Shown here: positions 40,160 through 51,599 of the stretch, piece by piece
How the letters are laid out: every line of letters begins with the position of its first letter
How positions within the stretch are numbered: position 1 is the first letter of the stretch
NCBI GenBank assembly: GCA_964006375.1
Contig: OZ023267.1
Location: 87,487,406-87,551,405, forward strand
Length of the DNA stretch: 64,000 nucleotides
DNA from: Tillus elongatus
Lineage: Eukaryota > Arthropoda > Insecta > Coleoptera > Cleridae
Direction: 5' to 3'
Program-made: the position numbers and the translations under genes
The notes under the pieces: generated by a model
What the model was told of the DNA's origin: nothing
Database searches by the model: none
Seen by the model: the letters and a program-made list of their open reading frames with translations, nothing else

Positions 40160-40164
<5 letters not shown>
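39863..40164 (-). repeat. Element D 5' LTR
   Basis: Homologous to 35589-35917 with a short deletion near 40130. Its inner end (plus AGTTGAATAAGGC) touches RT coding sequence directly, without primer-binding site or Gag leader. Confidence 0.88.

Positions 40165-40253
<89 letters not shown>
40165..40253 (+). repeat. (TA)n array at the right edge of element D
   Basis: About 90 bp of pure TA between the 5' LTR of D and an R repeat, followed by short GTGT and GTAT runs to about 40300. Confidence 0.95.
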
Positions 40254-40256
<3 letters not shown>

Positions 40257-40640
40257 GGCGGTGTGTGTGTGAGTGTGTGTATGTATGTATGTATGTATAT
40301 ATCAAACCATAACTCAAAAAATAATGGGCCGATTTTGATCAAATTTGGGACTTCCCTTCCTTTTGTAAGTGGCTTAGATGAGCTTGTTATCCAGGAAAAT
40401 AGGAATATGTTTACCGGGAAAATTTTGAGTTTTCTTCCAAAAAAATTTTTATCTCATAACATAAAAAAGCTATGGTAACTAAATTCGGTACGTAGATTTG
40501 CGATATAAAGAGTTAACTATACAGCAAAATTTAGATTTATGTTACAAGAAAACAAAGTTATAAACAAATGTTTGGTGCCAGATCAGTTCTATGAAAATTC
40601 ACTACCATAACGTACTCGCGTTCAGACTTTTTTAAATTAT
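40254..40640 (+). repeat. R repeat, long copy
   Basis: Begins with a TG/TATG microsatellite, then TCAAACCATAACTCAAAAAA and TAATGGGCCGATTTTGATCA. It continues with CTTGTTATCCAGGAAAATAG, CCGGGAAAATTTTGAGTTTT and AGCTATGGTAACTAAATTCG, and ends TATGAAAATTCACTACCATA ACGTACTCGCGTTCAGACTTTTTT. About 370 bp with no ORF. Confidence 0.75.
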
Positions 40641-41334
40641 AAAATGTAAAATTATAATCTCGTTCTTGATTTCCGCAAAGTTTCAAATCGAGCGTGAAGT
40701 GTCAATTGTCATATCAGTTTGAGATAAGTAAAGATTTTGTTTACGTTTACACCACCTGAAAAATAATCAATAAGGTATCATGGCAGAATTCTTGCAAATT
40801 TGATGGAAAAATGTATGCAATTGTGAATGTTTCACAGAATGTTGACGATAACATTGTTTAAAGTTTTGTTTTAATAGTTTGAAGCTCAGAATCGTTCATC
40901 AGTGTTTTGTATTCAGATCAGTTCATTTGAATGATCACCTGCTTAAAATTAAAATCTTTTCAATTATATGAAGTATAAAGTTCATTTGCTTGGATAGGGA
41001 AAATCAGATAACATTAATATTACACATTCGTGATTGAATAAGTATCACTACTCATGACATGTGTGAGGCATACATATGTTTTCTGAACTATCAATTTTTA
41101 ACCATTCTCTACTAAATGCGATTTTATAACATCACACAGTGAGAAGAGGAACAACTTTCCTGTGTTTAATATACAGCTAAAATGTACTATTTGCCTCTTC
41201 AGCTTTTTTCCAAGGTTTCTGGGAGAACATAATAACCAAATGTTAAGTTGCCTTGTCCACTCTGCAACCCCATACCCACCTGTCTTCATCAAATATATAA
41301 TAATCACATTATGGTGGTCCTCTATTAAATGATA
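40641..41334. other. Noncoding, nothing recognised
   Basis: AT-rich; no gene or repeat recognised. The 92-codon minus-strand frame at 41098-41376 runs into an R end and has no known motif. Confidence 0.45.
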
Positions 41335-41690
41335 AAAGTCTGGACGCAGCTGTGTGTTATGGTAGTGCATGTTCATTAAAATGTTTTAAGTAGCAAATAT
41401 GTGTTTTTTTAAAGAAAGCAGGCATCAAATTTGTTTACAAGTGTAACCTGTCTAGGCGAAACATTGTACCATATTTTACCAAAATAACTTTATTGTTTGA
41501 AAATGTAAATAAATTTTCCGAATATAAACTAAAAATGTACCCGAAAAAACTGGTTTCTCGGCCAACGAACCTCATAGGTTAATAGCAAATTGACCTATTC
41601 AAATTTGAAGCCTTCAATGAAAATTCGCTACCATAACGCACTTGTAGCGTCTCGAATTTCTTTTCTTAATAACAATGCAAAATGCAATAA
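41335..41690. repeat. R-repeat end fragments
   Basis: AAAAGTCTGGACGCAGCTGT ... GTTATGGTAGTGCATGTTCA at 41335-41375 is one R end in reverse complement. ATGAAAATTCGCTACCATAA CGCACTTGTAGCGTCTCGAA at about 41620-41660 is another in forward orientation. The 240 bp between may therefore be one short R derivative with both ends pointing outward. Confidence 0.6.
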
Positions 41691-42560
41691 TATAAGGGGT
41701 GTTCGATTAAAATAAATTCATTTATAAGGAAATTCTTTATTAATAGAAAAATTTGTACAAGGAAATTCCCTAATAATAATCAACTAAACAAATTTTAAAA
41801 AACTGGTCCTATTTTCCTGGCCAACGAACCATTTCAAGTTATTTATCCGCCTACGAACATACAATTTTTCACAAAAACTTTTTCGACGACACTTAATAAT
41901 TTCTTGAAAATTTCCAAACAATCTTTTAAGAAAATTCGTAAATATTTTTTTCTAATAACTTATTAAACGTTTATCATTAATTACAAAAATTTCACAAAAA
42001 CGTCTTACAAAAAATGATTTCTAGGAAGCCCAAAAAAAATTCTGCAAAGACTGGCTAAATAATATCGTTTATACAAAATTTTGCTAAAAAAATACATAAT
42101 AATTTTTCATACAAAAATTCGCAACAAATGTTTCTTCAAAGAAAATTCATTAAATGCATTTATAAGGAAATCTGCTATTAAAAGAACATTTTGTAGAAGA
42201 AAATTAGCTATTATAAATAAATTAAATAAATGAAAAAATATTCAAAATCTGATCTAAATACAGAACTAGATACTTTTTCCGTGGCTTCACAGAAAATTTT
42301 GCGTGTAGATGCTGTAAAAATTGAATCCGGCTGTAGAGAAGAAAATAACCTTTCTGATGTCACAAATCTCTACGTCTATGTTTAACTGTAGAACGGTTTT
42401 ACCAACTAAGAGTAACAACAGCTGGTTTTAAACTTGAATTAAAACCCGCACAAGTGCTTATCTTTCATTTTCAACAAAAAGTCGCTAAAAAATAAAGGAA
42501 TTACACAATCTGATCAGATAACGTTAAAATTGAATCGAAGACGAAAAAAGTAAAAAAAGT
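41691..42560. other. AT-rich region with recurring short words
   Basis: Words such as AAGGAAATTC, TTCACAAAAAC and AAAATTCgtaAAT recur between 41710 and 42220, suggesting old, degraded repeats. TAAGGGGTGTTCGATTAAAA at about 41694 resembles a transposon end, but no partner was found. No gene. Confidence 0.35.
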
Positions 42561-42574
42561 TGAGAGAGAAATTC

Positions 42575-42655
42575 AGCCAGCACGAGATTTGAACCGGTGT
42601 TCCTTCGCTTATCAGCCATGCATCTGACAATTACACTACTGTAAGCCTTTTATCA
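42575..42655 (-). mobile_element. tRNA-derived SINE or tRNA-like fragment
   Basis: Read on the minus strand: GCTTACAGTAGTGTAATTGT ... ATGCATGGCTGATAAGCGAA ... CACCGGTTCAAATCTCGTGC. The last has a good B-box (GGTTCAAATC) and the first an A-box-like TAGTGTAATTG, at tRNA spacing. The body is not a clean cloverleaf, and the flanking sequence (GAGAGAAATTCAGCC) may be the SINE body. Confidence 0.5.
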
Positions 42656-43034
42656 CACTCTACAATGAATGGTAGATAACGAATAATGGTCTTAAGTTAT
42701 TTATTTGTAATATTTAAGATCTTTAGAGGCATATTTAGCAACTATTTTAACAAATGAGAAGTGTAGCATAAATCTAAAACATTCTAATATACATTTTATG
42801 CAATATTTACCCTTTATAAACTACAACACTTATACTAATTGTTACATTTCAGATCTCCAGTTTGTCATTTACAAAAGAAAATTATAAAATTTTCAAAGTA
42901 ATCCTTCTGATACTTCTTGAATATTTCTGTCATATTTAATACCTTTTGTCAATACATACAATATTTTGGTACTTCGTCTCTTCTAACTTTTAATGGCACT
43001 AAAATTTTGCGCTATTAAGTGCCCATAACTTTTT
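42656..43034. other. Noncoding, nothing recognised
   Basis: AT-rich DNA with no recognisable feature. Confidence 0.5.
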
Positions 43035-43290
43035 TTTCTTTAAACTGAGACACCTAAATTTTGTTGCAGAGTTTGGTTTTTACAATATAAACCAGCTCGT
43101 AAAATTCGGTTGTCATAGCTTTGGCACTTCCGGAGATACCAATTTTTTCCAAAAGAAAACCTAAAATTTTCCCGGAAAAAATGGTGCGACTTCCTGAATA
43201 ACGAACTCATCCAAGCCACTTGCAAAAAAAGTACTTACCAAATTTAATCAAAATCGGCCTATTATTTTTTGAGTTATCCGTGTGATACAT
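43035..43290 (-). repeat. R repeat, left half
   Basis: Contains TTTTCCCGGAAAAAATGGTG, CCAAATTTAATCAAAATCGG and CCTATTATTTTTTGAGTTAT, the reverse complement of the 40.3-kb copy, and ends in a CATA run. The 61-codon frame inside is not a gene. Confidence 0.7.
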
Positions 43291-43960
<670 letters not shown>

Positions 43961-43989
43961 GTTGCACAATTCCATTGGTTCTGGGTATA

Positions 43990-44852
43990 GTTTTGGTTTA
44001 AATTTGGTCGTCCGTTTTGACTTAAATGATTATTGAAGATGGGTCTTTTGCATTGATTTGAGAAATTTTGCCTAAGCGTAAACTGCTGATTTTGTCTGCT
44101 GGAAATTTGTTTGATTAAATTGATTATTATTATGTTGTTGAAATGGTCTTTAATTGGGTTGAAATGGTCTCTGAAATTGAACGTTATTAAAAGGTGGGTT
44201 GTTCTGTTTTTGGAAAGGGGGTCGGTTTTGCCCTTCTTGTCTGTTATTATTGAAATTTACTTTATGTATTGTTTTATCTCGATCATCAAGGTTTTCCTCC
44301 GTAAACACGAATTTTAACGCTTGTTCTATACTTTCGGGACTTCTGGATCTGAGCACCATGCCCACTGGATTCCTTAATCCCCCTAGAAATGCTTTTAACG
44401 TCTGATTTTGATAAATATTCATTTTAATTACCCGTACTGCCTCATTATTTTCCTTCGCAATTAAATAAGATATAAGTAATTGTTCTATGTGAAGGCACCT
44501 GTTAGCAAAGGACAATGCATCTTCTGTATTTCTATGTTTCAATGTCAACATCTCAGCCAGTAGACTTGTGTCATCTCTCTGGGCTGTCAAGTTTTGCACA
44601 ATTGCACTTCTCAAGTCTGCCCACGAGTTGATAATCTTGGTATTGACAATGAGCCGTGCTGTTCGGGTTAGTTTAGTTTGTATATAGTTTAATAATAAAT
44701 GATTAATGTATAAATTTTCGTTAGCCACATAAAATTGATTTATAACTATGTCACACGACTTTAGAAAATTGCCTACATTGGCGGGTTGACCGTCAAATTC
44801 CGGAATAGCCTTAAGAAAGAATTCCTTAAGTTGGCTATTGAACCCGTCCGGT
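43990..44852 (-). pseudogene. Errantivirus/Ty3-type Gag fragment
   Basis: Open from about 44852 (joined to a SINE-like sequence, no start codon) to 44150, with IPEFDGQPANVGNFLKSCDI at the N-terminus. Then come DLRSAIVQNLTAQRDDTSLL, LKAFLGGLRNPVGMVLRSRS and PESIEQALKFVFTEEN, the last two being classic of gypsy-type Gag. The C-terminus is Asn/Gln/Pro-rich (NNPPFNNVQFQRPFQ) without a zinc knuckle, as usual in errantivirus Gag. A further basic N/Q-rich piece continues in another frame to about 43990. It lies 4 kb upstream of element D on the same strand and is the sort of Gag D has lost, but nothing proves it came from D. The other Gag relics here (A, B, 6.4 kb) are different. Confidence 0.75.
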
Positions 44853-44935
44853 GGTGTAGTTAGGTAAAGGATATTCGCTGCTACACAGGTTCAATCCCCG
44901 GGCGATGTAACTATCAGTTGGTCCGGCCTGAGGTG
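44853..44935 (+). mobile_element. tRNA-like SINE head
   Basis: CCGGTGGTGTAGTTAGGTAA has an A-box-like sequence, and CACAGGTTCAATCCCCGGGC has a good B-box (GGTTCAATCCC) 40 bases later. It begins exactly where the Gag fragment stops, so it probably marks a SINE insertion or a chimeric junction. The sequence after about 44940 is plain AT-rich DNA. Confidence 0.55.
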
Positions 44936-47209
44936 TGAAGGTGATTAATTTGAATAAAAAGACAAAAATAATTATGAAACAATGTGGATAGAGCAAAAAC
45001 TTTAGATATCTCTAATTCTCTGAAACATAATTTAAATTGTTTACTATACTATGCAACTATATAATGTTTAAAATAAAAAAAATATTTTCGTTTTATGTTC
45101 AAAATAATTAATAATTTTTTTATAAAATAAAATGATGAAGGGGTTTTTTGGGTATTTATCACTAATAATAATTTGGTAAAAAAATCAACAATGAAAAATT
45201 TCTTTCGAATTTTCTTTACTAATTAAGTATTAGTTAAGCATTGAGCTTGAAAACCTGTATAGCCATTTTTTCCTTGAAAATGAGAGATATGAAATACATG
45301 AATTATTGTAAGCAAAAAATAAAATAAATATATTTTTTTAAATTAAAACTATTTTTTTCTCTCTGCCTATATGGTGAAGTGTGTCTGGTTTCAACTATAC
45401 CGGGTACAGGGAATATTTTTATAATTTCATTAAAATTGGTACTGTTCCTGAGAGTTTTGAAGTTTCAGCGATTAGTAGTAGTAGTGTCCGTGTCCGTATG
45501 CCGTATCCTCATCAACAACCTAATAAAATTTAACAGTTTCATTGTACCGGCGATCCTACGTTCCCAAAGCTGTGAGCACACTAGTATAAAGTGTTCAGTA
45601 ATATGTTATGAAGTAAAGGTCCGCTCTATACTCTATACCCATACGTGTTTAGCATTCCCAGTCTCATGTCCATTCATCCTGTTATAACATTTGCGGATGA
45701 AAACCGATGTTGATTTATCGTAGCTAGTTGCAGTGCAACAGAAATAGATACGAGTCCAAGTTCTAGTGTAAGAAGCGCAAACGCAAATAGATTTCTGCTG
45801 TAGTGTTTCTGGTCCTCCTGTAACCTGTTATTTTCATATATCAATAACAGGTTGTTACTGTTGCGGCTAGGCAACAGTTAAAAAATAACAGATTGTTAAA
45901 TAACAACCCATCACTAATCTCTATCTACTTACGGCAGTTTCCAAATCTTTGCGAATGCGAGCTGCACTTATTTGTAGGTACGGAATTACACCATTTTTAA
46001 CTAACAATGTGTAATCACTTCATCTAAGCTCTTACAGATTGATCACTATCTGATTTAGAAGTGTCATACTTACAATAGGTCAGGGGCGGAGCATAAGGGA
46101 TTGTCCTCGTATATGCATTTAGGCATTCACTTGTGCTTATTCTAAAGTAGTGTGTGGGCATTGGTAGACGGTGACGAAATCGACCAACCTCCAAATAGTT
46201 AACATTGGTAATGAAATTGCACAATCCAACCAGGAGACCACACCTCGCATTACCTGACCTAAATATTACGTGTTGTATTATTTTGGGGAATATAAGGAAA
46301 TTCCATGGTCTACCCTAACGAGAGTACAATAATAAAAATTTCATTTCTAAGAGTGTGCCTTACACAGTTTTATATTAACAACACAGAATAGGGTTTTGTT
46401 AGTGTATTGTAATGCAATATGGTACACTTTTAATAACAAATATTTGTATTTATGTGAACCTGCTAAAGAAAATAACTGTTTTGATAAATATTAGTAAAAT
46501 TATTCAACTATTATTTGACTGTTGATTTACCACAATGGATCTTCCTCATACGGTAATAAATTGGTCTTTAATGTGGATTACTTGGATATGAGCCGATTTA
46601 GATCAATAAACCTGAATACCATTTTGCCCGTTCCAAAAGTTATGGGCCACAAGAAAAACTTTAATTTTTTGTTCAAGAAATTGTTTATTTTTTTAAAAAT
46701 ATTTTCTTTGAATTTGGTATCAAGGTTTTTTTTTGGATCGCAAATAATGGTGCTAGCTCGATTCCGGCAGAAAAGATATATATCAGCTGTTCACATAACA
46801 ATTTATCTGTATATATTTTTTTGCATACTTCTTTTATTAAGAAAAAAACCAGCAACTGCGAAGCCAGATGAGAGTTTTTACATATGTATTTAGTATGGGA
46901 CAGTTTCACCAAGTAAGGACAACAATAATTAATACATATTTTTAAAAGGTAAACCATTTTTATATATTGACATTTATTGAAATCTAGGAATGAGTATTAG
47001 GTTTAAACCCAGCGATTTTTTCGTAAACTAATTAAAAAGAGAAAGAAAGAGAGAAAATAAGAATCAAAATTTTATTTGAAAAACATTTCACCACGTAAAT
47101 AAAACAAACATAGTTATCTATGCAAAGGAACCTAAAACAAGAACTTCATTAAACATTAATAACAAAACAACATTAACAACAACTGTTTTTATTAATGCAC
47201 AATTGACGT
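44936..47209. other. Noncoding, nothing recognised (2.3 kb)
   Basis: AT-rich DNA. Frames of 60-123 codons (45379-45687 plus; 45674-45874, 46024-46224 and 46685-46957 minus; 46522-46893 plus) were read and none shows a known domain. The minus frame at 45674-45874 has one hydrophobic segment (LFAFALLTLELGLVSISVAL) and nothing else. No RNA gene seen. Confidence 0.4.
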
Positions 47210-48185
47210 CACCTTCTTAGTACACCTCGGGCTACATTCAAAACCATTTGTGGACTAAGATTTTCGCAAGCGTTTTTTACATTTTCCGGAACTGTGGTAA
47301 AAACTTTGATTTTTTATGTAAGCTCACAAAAAAATCCAAAGACGTGGGGTCGGGTGACCTTTCAGGCCATCGAATTGGTCTATTAGTACCCATCCAATTT
47401 CCTTGGAACTTTTCGTTTTAAGTGTTAAACACTAATAGCAGCCTTATGTGCAGGGATACCGTCTTGCTGAAAAACAATGCTGCTTAACTGAATCAGAGGG
47501 AATTCCTCAATATAATTTTCCGTCAAGTTCAAAAGCAGGTCATTATGTCTATCTGCACTAAGTTGTCTGTCAACGCAAATAGGACCAATTACCTTATAGC
47601 CAAGAATACCGGACCAAACATTCACTTCAAAACGTATTTGTATACTTCTTTCAATTACCTACGTTTCTAGGATTTTCAGAGGCCCAATGAAAGTGATGAT
47701 TTCGGTTGAATATTCCGTTATTCGAAAAAGTACATTCATCGGTTGATAAGATTTTTGATTAAACAAAAGCTCCTGTTGTTGTCTTTCTAAGAGATAGGTG
47801 CAGAATTTCAGTCCACTTTGACCATTTTCCTCTTGCAATTGTTGTACTGGGGAATCCTTACAGGCTCTTTTATTATGTTTATTGAACAGTGCTTGCTGCT
47901 ATACCCGTATTAAATGGAATTTCCTCACCGAAGTTCTACGATTTTCTCTTAGGCACTATAATACATTGTCGGGTTTATTGGGGGTTTATTTATACTGGCG
48001 CTTCGCTTTCACCAAGCAGTTGACCTTAAAGTGTGCTCAAGTTTGCTAAATATTCTTCTGTTGGAAAGTCGCTTTGCACCAAATTGATCTTTATACAAAC
48101 CCAGTGCTTGATAACTATTTCTTCGCGATTGTAAATACACATTATACTCTCAATTTTTTCATCCAACGAAAACATATTTCATATC
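47210..48185 (-). pseudogene. Tc1/mariner-superfamily transposase pseudogene 1
   Basis: Spread over several minus-strand frames. N-terminus near 48180 (MFSLDEKIESIMCIYN). First catalytic Asp: ILSTDECTFSNNGIFNRNHH (about 47750-47690), with FHWASENPRNV. Then the 66-codon frame 47625-47425: NVWSGILGYKVIGPICVDRQ, ending with IVFQQDGIPAHKA (second Asp). The last block is RPIRWPERSPDPTSLDFFV (about 47385-47330, third acid). A DNA-transposon transposase would cut and paste the element as a dimer. The order and motifs are those of the insect family with the DDE_3-type core. At least four frame breaks; no terminal inverted repeats found nearby. Confidence 0.85.
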
Positions 48186-48330
48186 ATGAAAATCATATTG
48201 TTATAACTATTAAGCAAAGCCGATGTGTAGCGAACTTTTTCGACAAAAAATAACATTAAAAATTTGTTAGGTAATACGAAATATAATATTAATATTGATA
48301 CTTTATTAATAACAATAAAGTATCAATGAC

Positions 48331-48590
48331 ATAAGTTGTAAGGATTGTAATCTTAAATACGTTGGGTAGACTAAAAGAACTGTTGAGACCAGATTCAGGG
48401 AATATCTGGCACAGATGAGACACTGTAGTGCATACATGTCATGCGTGGCACTATACCACCACATAGATAAAGAAAATCTGAAACTTATCAAAATGTTAAA
48501 CAACCAGCGAAGCTAGATGCGTACGAGAGTATTTATATTTATAAGACAATAAAAAACCAAAGTTTCTTAAACCGAGCGTTTAGATATTCC
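48331..48590 (+). pseudogene. Penelope-like element GIY-YIG endonuclease relic
   Basis: Plus-strand frame: ISCKDCNLKYVG, then a stop where a Gln is expected, then TKRTVETRFREYLAQMRHCS, then HHIDKENLKLIKMLNNQR. The Cys-x2-Cys followed by a tyrosine-glycine (YVG) and TKR...R..E is the GIY-YIG fold as found at the C-terminus of Penelope-like retroelements, where it nicks target DNA. A shifted frame downstream (LDAYESIYIY) gives the usual ending. No RT domain is found upstream, so this is a 5'-truncated copy. Confidence 0.7.
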
Positions 48591-48900
48591 GAAACTTGGC
48601 AGGCAAAGTTATAACCTAAGTTCAAAAACGTCGTCCGGCAATTAACGTACAATACACAGAAAATTTGCCTGCCATTTCGTCTTCCTCTCGGTATCGGTCT
48701 TTACCTAAGGTTCAGTATAAAAAGGTGGTGTTTAAGTTGTAAGTAGTTTAGAATTTTTGTCCTCTGGTGACGCTAAATTGGTTAGTAAAACGATCGTCAA
48801 ATCTTTAAAACGATAGGTTGTGGTGATTTGAGTTCTCTAAGTGAACTTGTCAGAGCTCATCACAGGTTCCGATCTTCACTTAAATATTGGAACTGACAAA
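48591..48900 (+). mobile_element. Penelope-like 3' region with hammerhead-like motif
   Basis: Noncoding sequence after the GIY-YIG relic. At 48763-48796 it reads CTGGTGACGCTAAATTGGTT AGTAAAACGATCG. The related copy at 59.7 kb reads CTGATGA, stem, GTGAAACGATCG. The exact 3' end is not clear. Confidence 0.5.
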
Positions 48901-49055
48901 TTTAAAACGTATAAATATGTTTGTTGTTTAATTTCCATAGGCGCCTATATCTACATTTTTTTTTCAAATATCTCCATTGCTGTCGAAGATGACTCCATAA
49001 AACTTGGTATGAGTGTATTTGGAAAAACGCTGTATTCAAATATGTAACAGTTAAA
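48901..49055. other. Noncoding, nothing recognised
   Basis: AT-rich; a 68-codon plus frame (48841-49047) without known motifs. Confidence 0.4.
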
Positions 49056-49400
49056 TACAGGATGTGTTATTTAAAATAACCAAGTTAAGATGACTTCAGG
49101 TTTAACTGGAAAAAGACCGTTATTCCTATTAGCTTTATTAGATAAAGCAGAAATTTTTATTTTAGCGCTGTAAAAATGTCCAGAAATATGGGCTTTTTTC
49201 AGAACGGACGGTATATCACATCGGTAACTAAAAAACAGTGCTGCAAATTGCGATAATCTATTCTCTGCAGAAAGACATTCTCGTGAAATTAATTCATGGT
49301 CCATGACAATCACAAAGAAAATGTTCATATAAACTTCTGAAATATATTATATTACTCGAGTTTTAACCAAACAATATCAGCTTTCACCCCCAACCCCCCT
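49056..49400 (-). repeat. S-family interspersed repeat, copy 1
   Basis: Matches 51770-52130 in reverse complement. Shared blocks are AACTCGAGTAATATAAtATt, GAACATTTTCTTTGTGattg and AATTTGCAGCACTGTTTTTT. The 85-codon minus frame inside (MDHELISRECLSAENRL) matches the other copy at protein level only weakly, so coding is not supported. Confidence 0.65.
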
Positions 49401-50157
49401 TCTCTACGCTGTTGTATTTATTACACCCAGACGTCTTTGTTAGAGTTTCATTAAGCAACAACCCTATTGTGAGGCAAATGGAAAACCCACACAATATAGC
49501 CAGCACATAAGAAAATTCAGAATAACAGGAAAAATCCAGTTTATGAGAATAAATCCAGTCTATCCAGAAAAATCCAATCTATTTAAAAAATTATCACTCT
49601 GTTTGAAAACTATAAACCAGTCTGAAAAAAAACCCTGTAAGAAGAGTCAAAAACTAACATTGGAATAGTATGAACAAACATAGTTTATTCAGATGTATTA
49701 TGGAAATTAAACTTACCCTATTAGCCAGGGGTTTTAATTATTTAAATATGGTGTCTTGTGATGAATTTAATAATTCTCGCTATAGTGGTATATTCTACAA
49801 CCACTGCGGTACAAATATTTAACAAGAAACTTGATAAGATCCAGCAACTGCTGCAGATAATTACAATCTATATTTTTTAATGTTCTTTCATTCATCATCT
49901 GTTTTCCAATATATCAATATTACTATTATTTCCTCTAAAGATAACAACTTTGCAGGTAAGGATATAAGAAATATGCTGATAACAGGCAAATTGGTAATGT
50001 TTCAGTAAACATAAAATTTCAAGTTCTTTATCTAATATTTTCTTATAGTCTGTTTCCCAATTCATTGCTGTAAATATGCTTATAGCCGCCGTCACCATTT
50101 ATTTAATTATGTTTGAGCAATAAGCTTAAAGGTGATGTTTAGAACAGTGACAATATT
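49401..50157. other. Noncoding, nothing recognised
   Basis: AT-rich; repeated ATCCAGTcTAT-like words at 49530-49620; no gene. Confidence 0.45.
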
Positions 50158-51594
50158 CTGACACTTTTTGCGACGTTTAACCGAAAAATTTTTTTGAAAT
50201 TTTTGTCGCCGATGCCATACTTCCTCACGTAACGATGTGGAAGATTACTTGCACATCGTTATTTATCGGCTCATTATCAAATAAGCCAACATTAATAAAA
50301 TTTTGTAAGCGACTTATTTATGTTGATGGCTGGGATAGGTTTGTTATCCAGAAACATGGGACCAGTTTTTTCGGGAAAGATTGGAGTTTTCTTTCGAGAA
50401 ATTTGTGTATCTTTCAAAATAACAAAGTTATGGAAACCAAATTAAGTATACAGGTTTCTATTTTAAAACCTACACTGTTGTTTTAAAATTAGGACCTTTA
50501 ATTGAAAAGAAAAAAGTTATAAGCATTTAATGAAACAAAAAATTTCATGTTTTAATTTTTTATGAAAATTCGTTACCATAACGCACTTGCTGCATCCAGA
50601 CTTTTTTATATCACATACCATACGTCAAAACACAATTATACTTAGTGCAAGTAAAGTATACATAATAAAGGCAGGCACAACCAATGCATACGGCACACCC
50701 CTTCTCTATATTTGAGAAGTTAACTCGCTTAATCTAGAAAGATTAACTCTATTTAGAATAAAAGCCAGCTTACAGAAAATAAACCCTTCACATAAGTGAT
50801 CCCCCTGTCGCTCATAACTCCTATTCTATTATTTTTCCAGTACACATTAGTTCCCCTTGGCTACTGCAGGCTCACCAAACACTATAAGATATGATAATGT
50901 ATCTCCTATAGTCTCGAACCCTGGTCTCATTTTATTTTGTGCCATGATTCCACATGGGATTCGCTGCAAGTGGGTTGGGAATGTTAATGTTTTTATTGTT
51001 CCCGTTTATAATGCAATATAATCGTGTTATAAATAGGGGAGTGTCATGTTAAGGGACTTGATTAATCTAAATTGAACTTAATTTATGTAGATAAAAACAT
51101 ATAAATTAAATGACAAACGCATTAAACAACGTATTAGAAATGAATTTATTAGTCTTGACAGTAATTTCATTGTGTTTTTTAGCAGTTTGTGTTGATTGTA
51201 CAATGAGCTATATTAGTGAATTCTCGTAAAAAAATTCAAGTTTTGAATTTTGAAAAAGTGTCTTCAAATAAGCTCCAGCTAGGCCAGCGAGAACACAACC
51301 CTGGGATCAGTTTTAATTTAAATGTATAGACTGCAAACAAGGTATCGATAAATTCAATAACTTCGTGAAAAAAATGTTTTGGAAAGAATCTCGAAGGTAT
51401 ATAACGATTTGACTGACGCTATACTGCATTATTTTCATCTTGTTACATCATTTGCTTTTCAAGTTATGACGGCATTGATTTTTTAAAATGACAACATACT
51501 TTACTTCCACATCGTCAATACGCGTGAAAGTATGGCGTCGGCGACAAAAAATTCAAAATTTTTTTTTCGCTTAAACGTCGTAAAAAGTGCCAAA
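50158..51594. mobile_element. Candidate 1.4-kb element with inverted ends
   Basis: 50158-50245 (CTGACACTTTTTGCGACGTT, TTTTTGTCGCCGATGCCATA) is matched by the reverse complement of about 51501-51594 (GGCACTTTTTACGACGTTTA, TTTGTCGCCGACGCCATACT) at roughly 80-85% over about 85 bp. An R copy (50255-50612) lies inside next to the left arm. No transposase ORF is present. It may be a non-autonomous DNA element or two repeats facing each other by chance. Confidence 0.5.
50255..50612 (+). repeat. R repeat, full-length without TA core
   Basis: Runs from ATCGGCTCATTATCAAATAA through GGTTTGTTATCCAGAAACAT and AAAGTTATGGAAACCAAATT to TATGAAAATTCGTTACCATA ACGCACTTGCTGCATCCAGACTTTTTT. This is the clearest complete 3' end of the family. 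Confidence 0.75.
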
Positions 51595-51599
51595 ACATA

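Larger units (their letters stand above)
35589..40164 (-). mobile_element. Element D: errantivirus-like (gypsy-type) provirus, deleted
   Basis: About 4.6 kb on the minus strand. LTRs at 39863-40164 (5', 302 bp) and 35589-35917 (3', 329 bp) begin AGTTAC and end in an ACT-type inverted end, as in insect errantiviruses (gypsy, 17.6, ZAM group). A purine tract AGGGACAAGGG precedes the 3' LTR. Interior order: end of RT, RNase H, integrase, Env. Gag, protease and most of RT are gone, and the 5' LTR is fused directly to RT sequence. Both flanks are (TA)n, in line with the known TATA-like target choice of this group. The two LTRs differ by substitutions and a 20-25-bp indel, so it is not recent. Confidence 0.87.
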
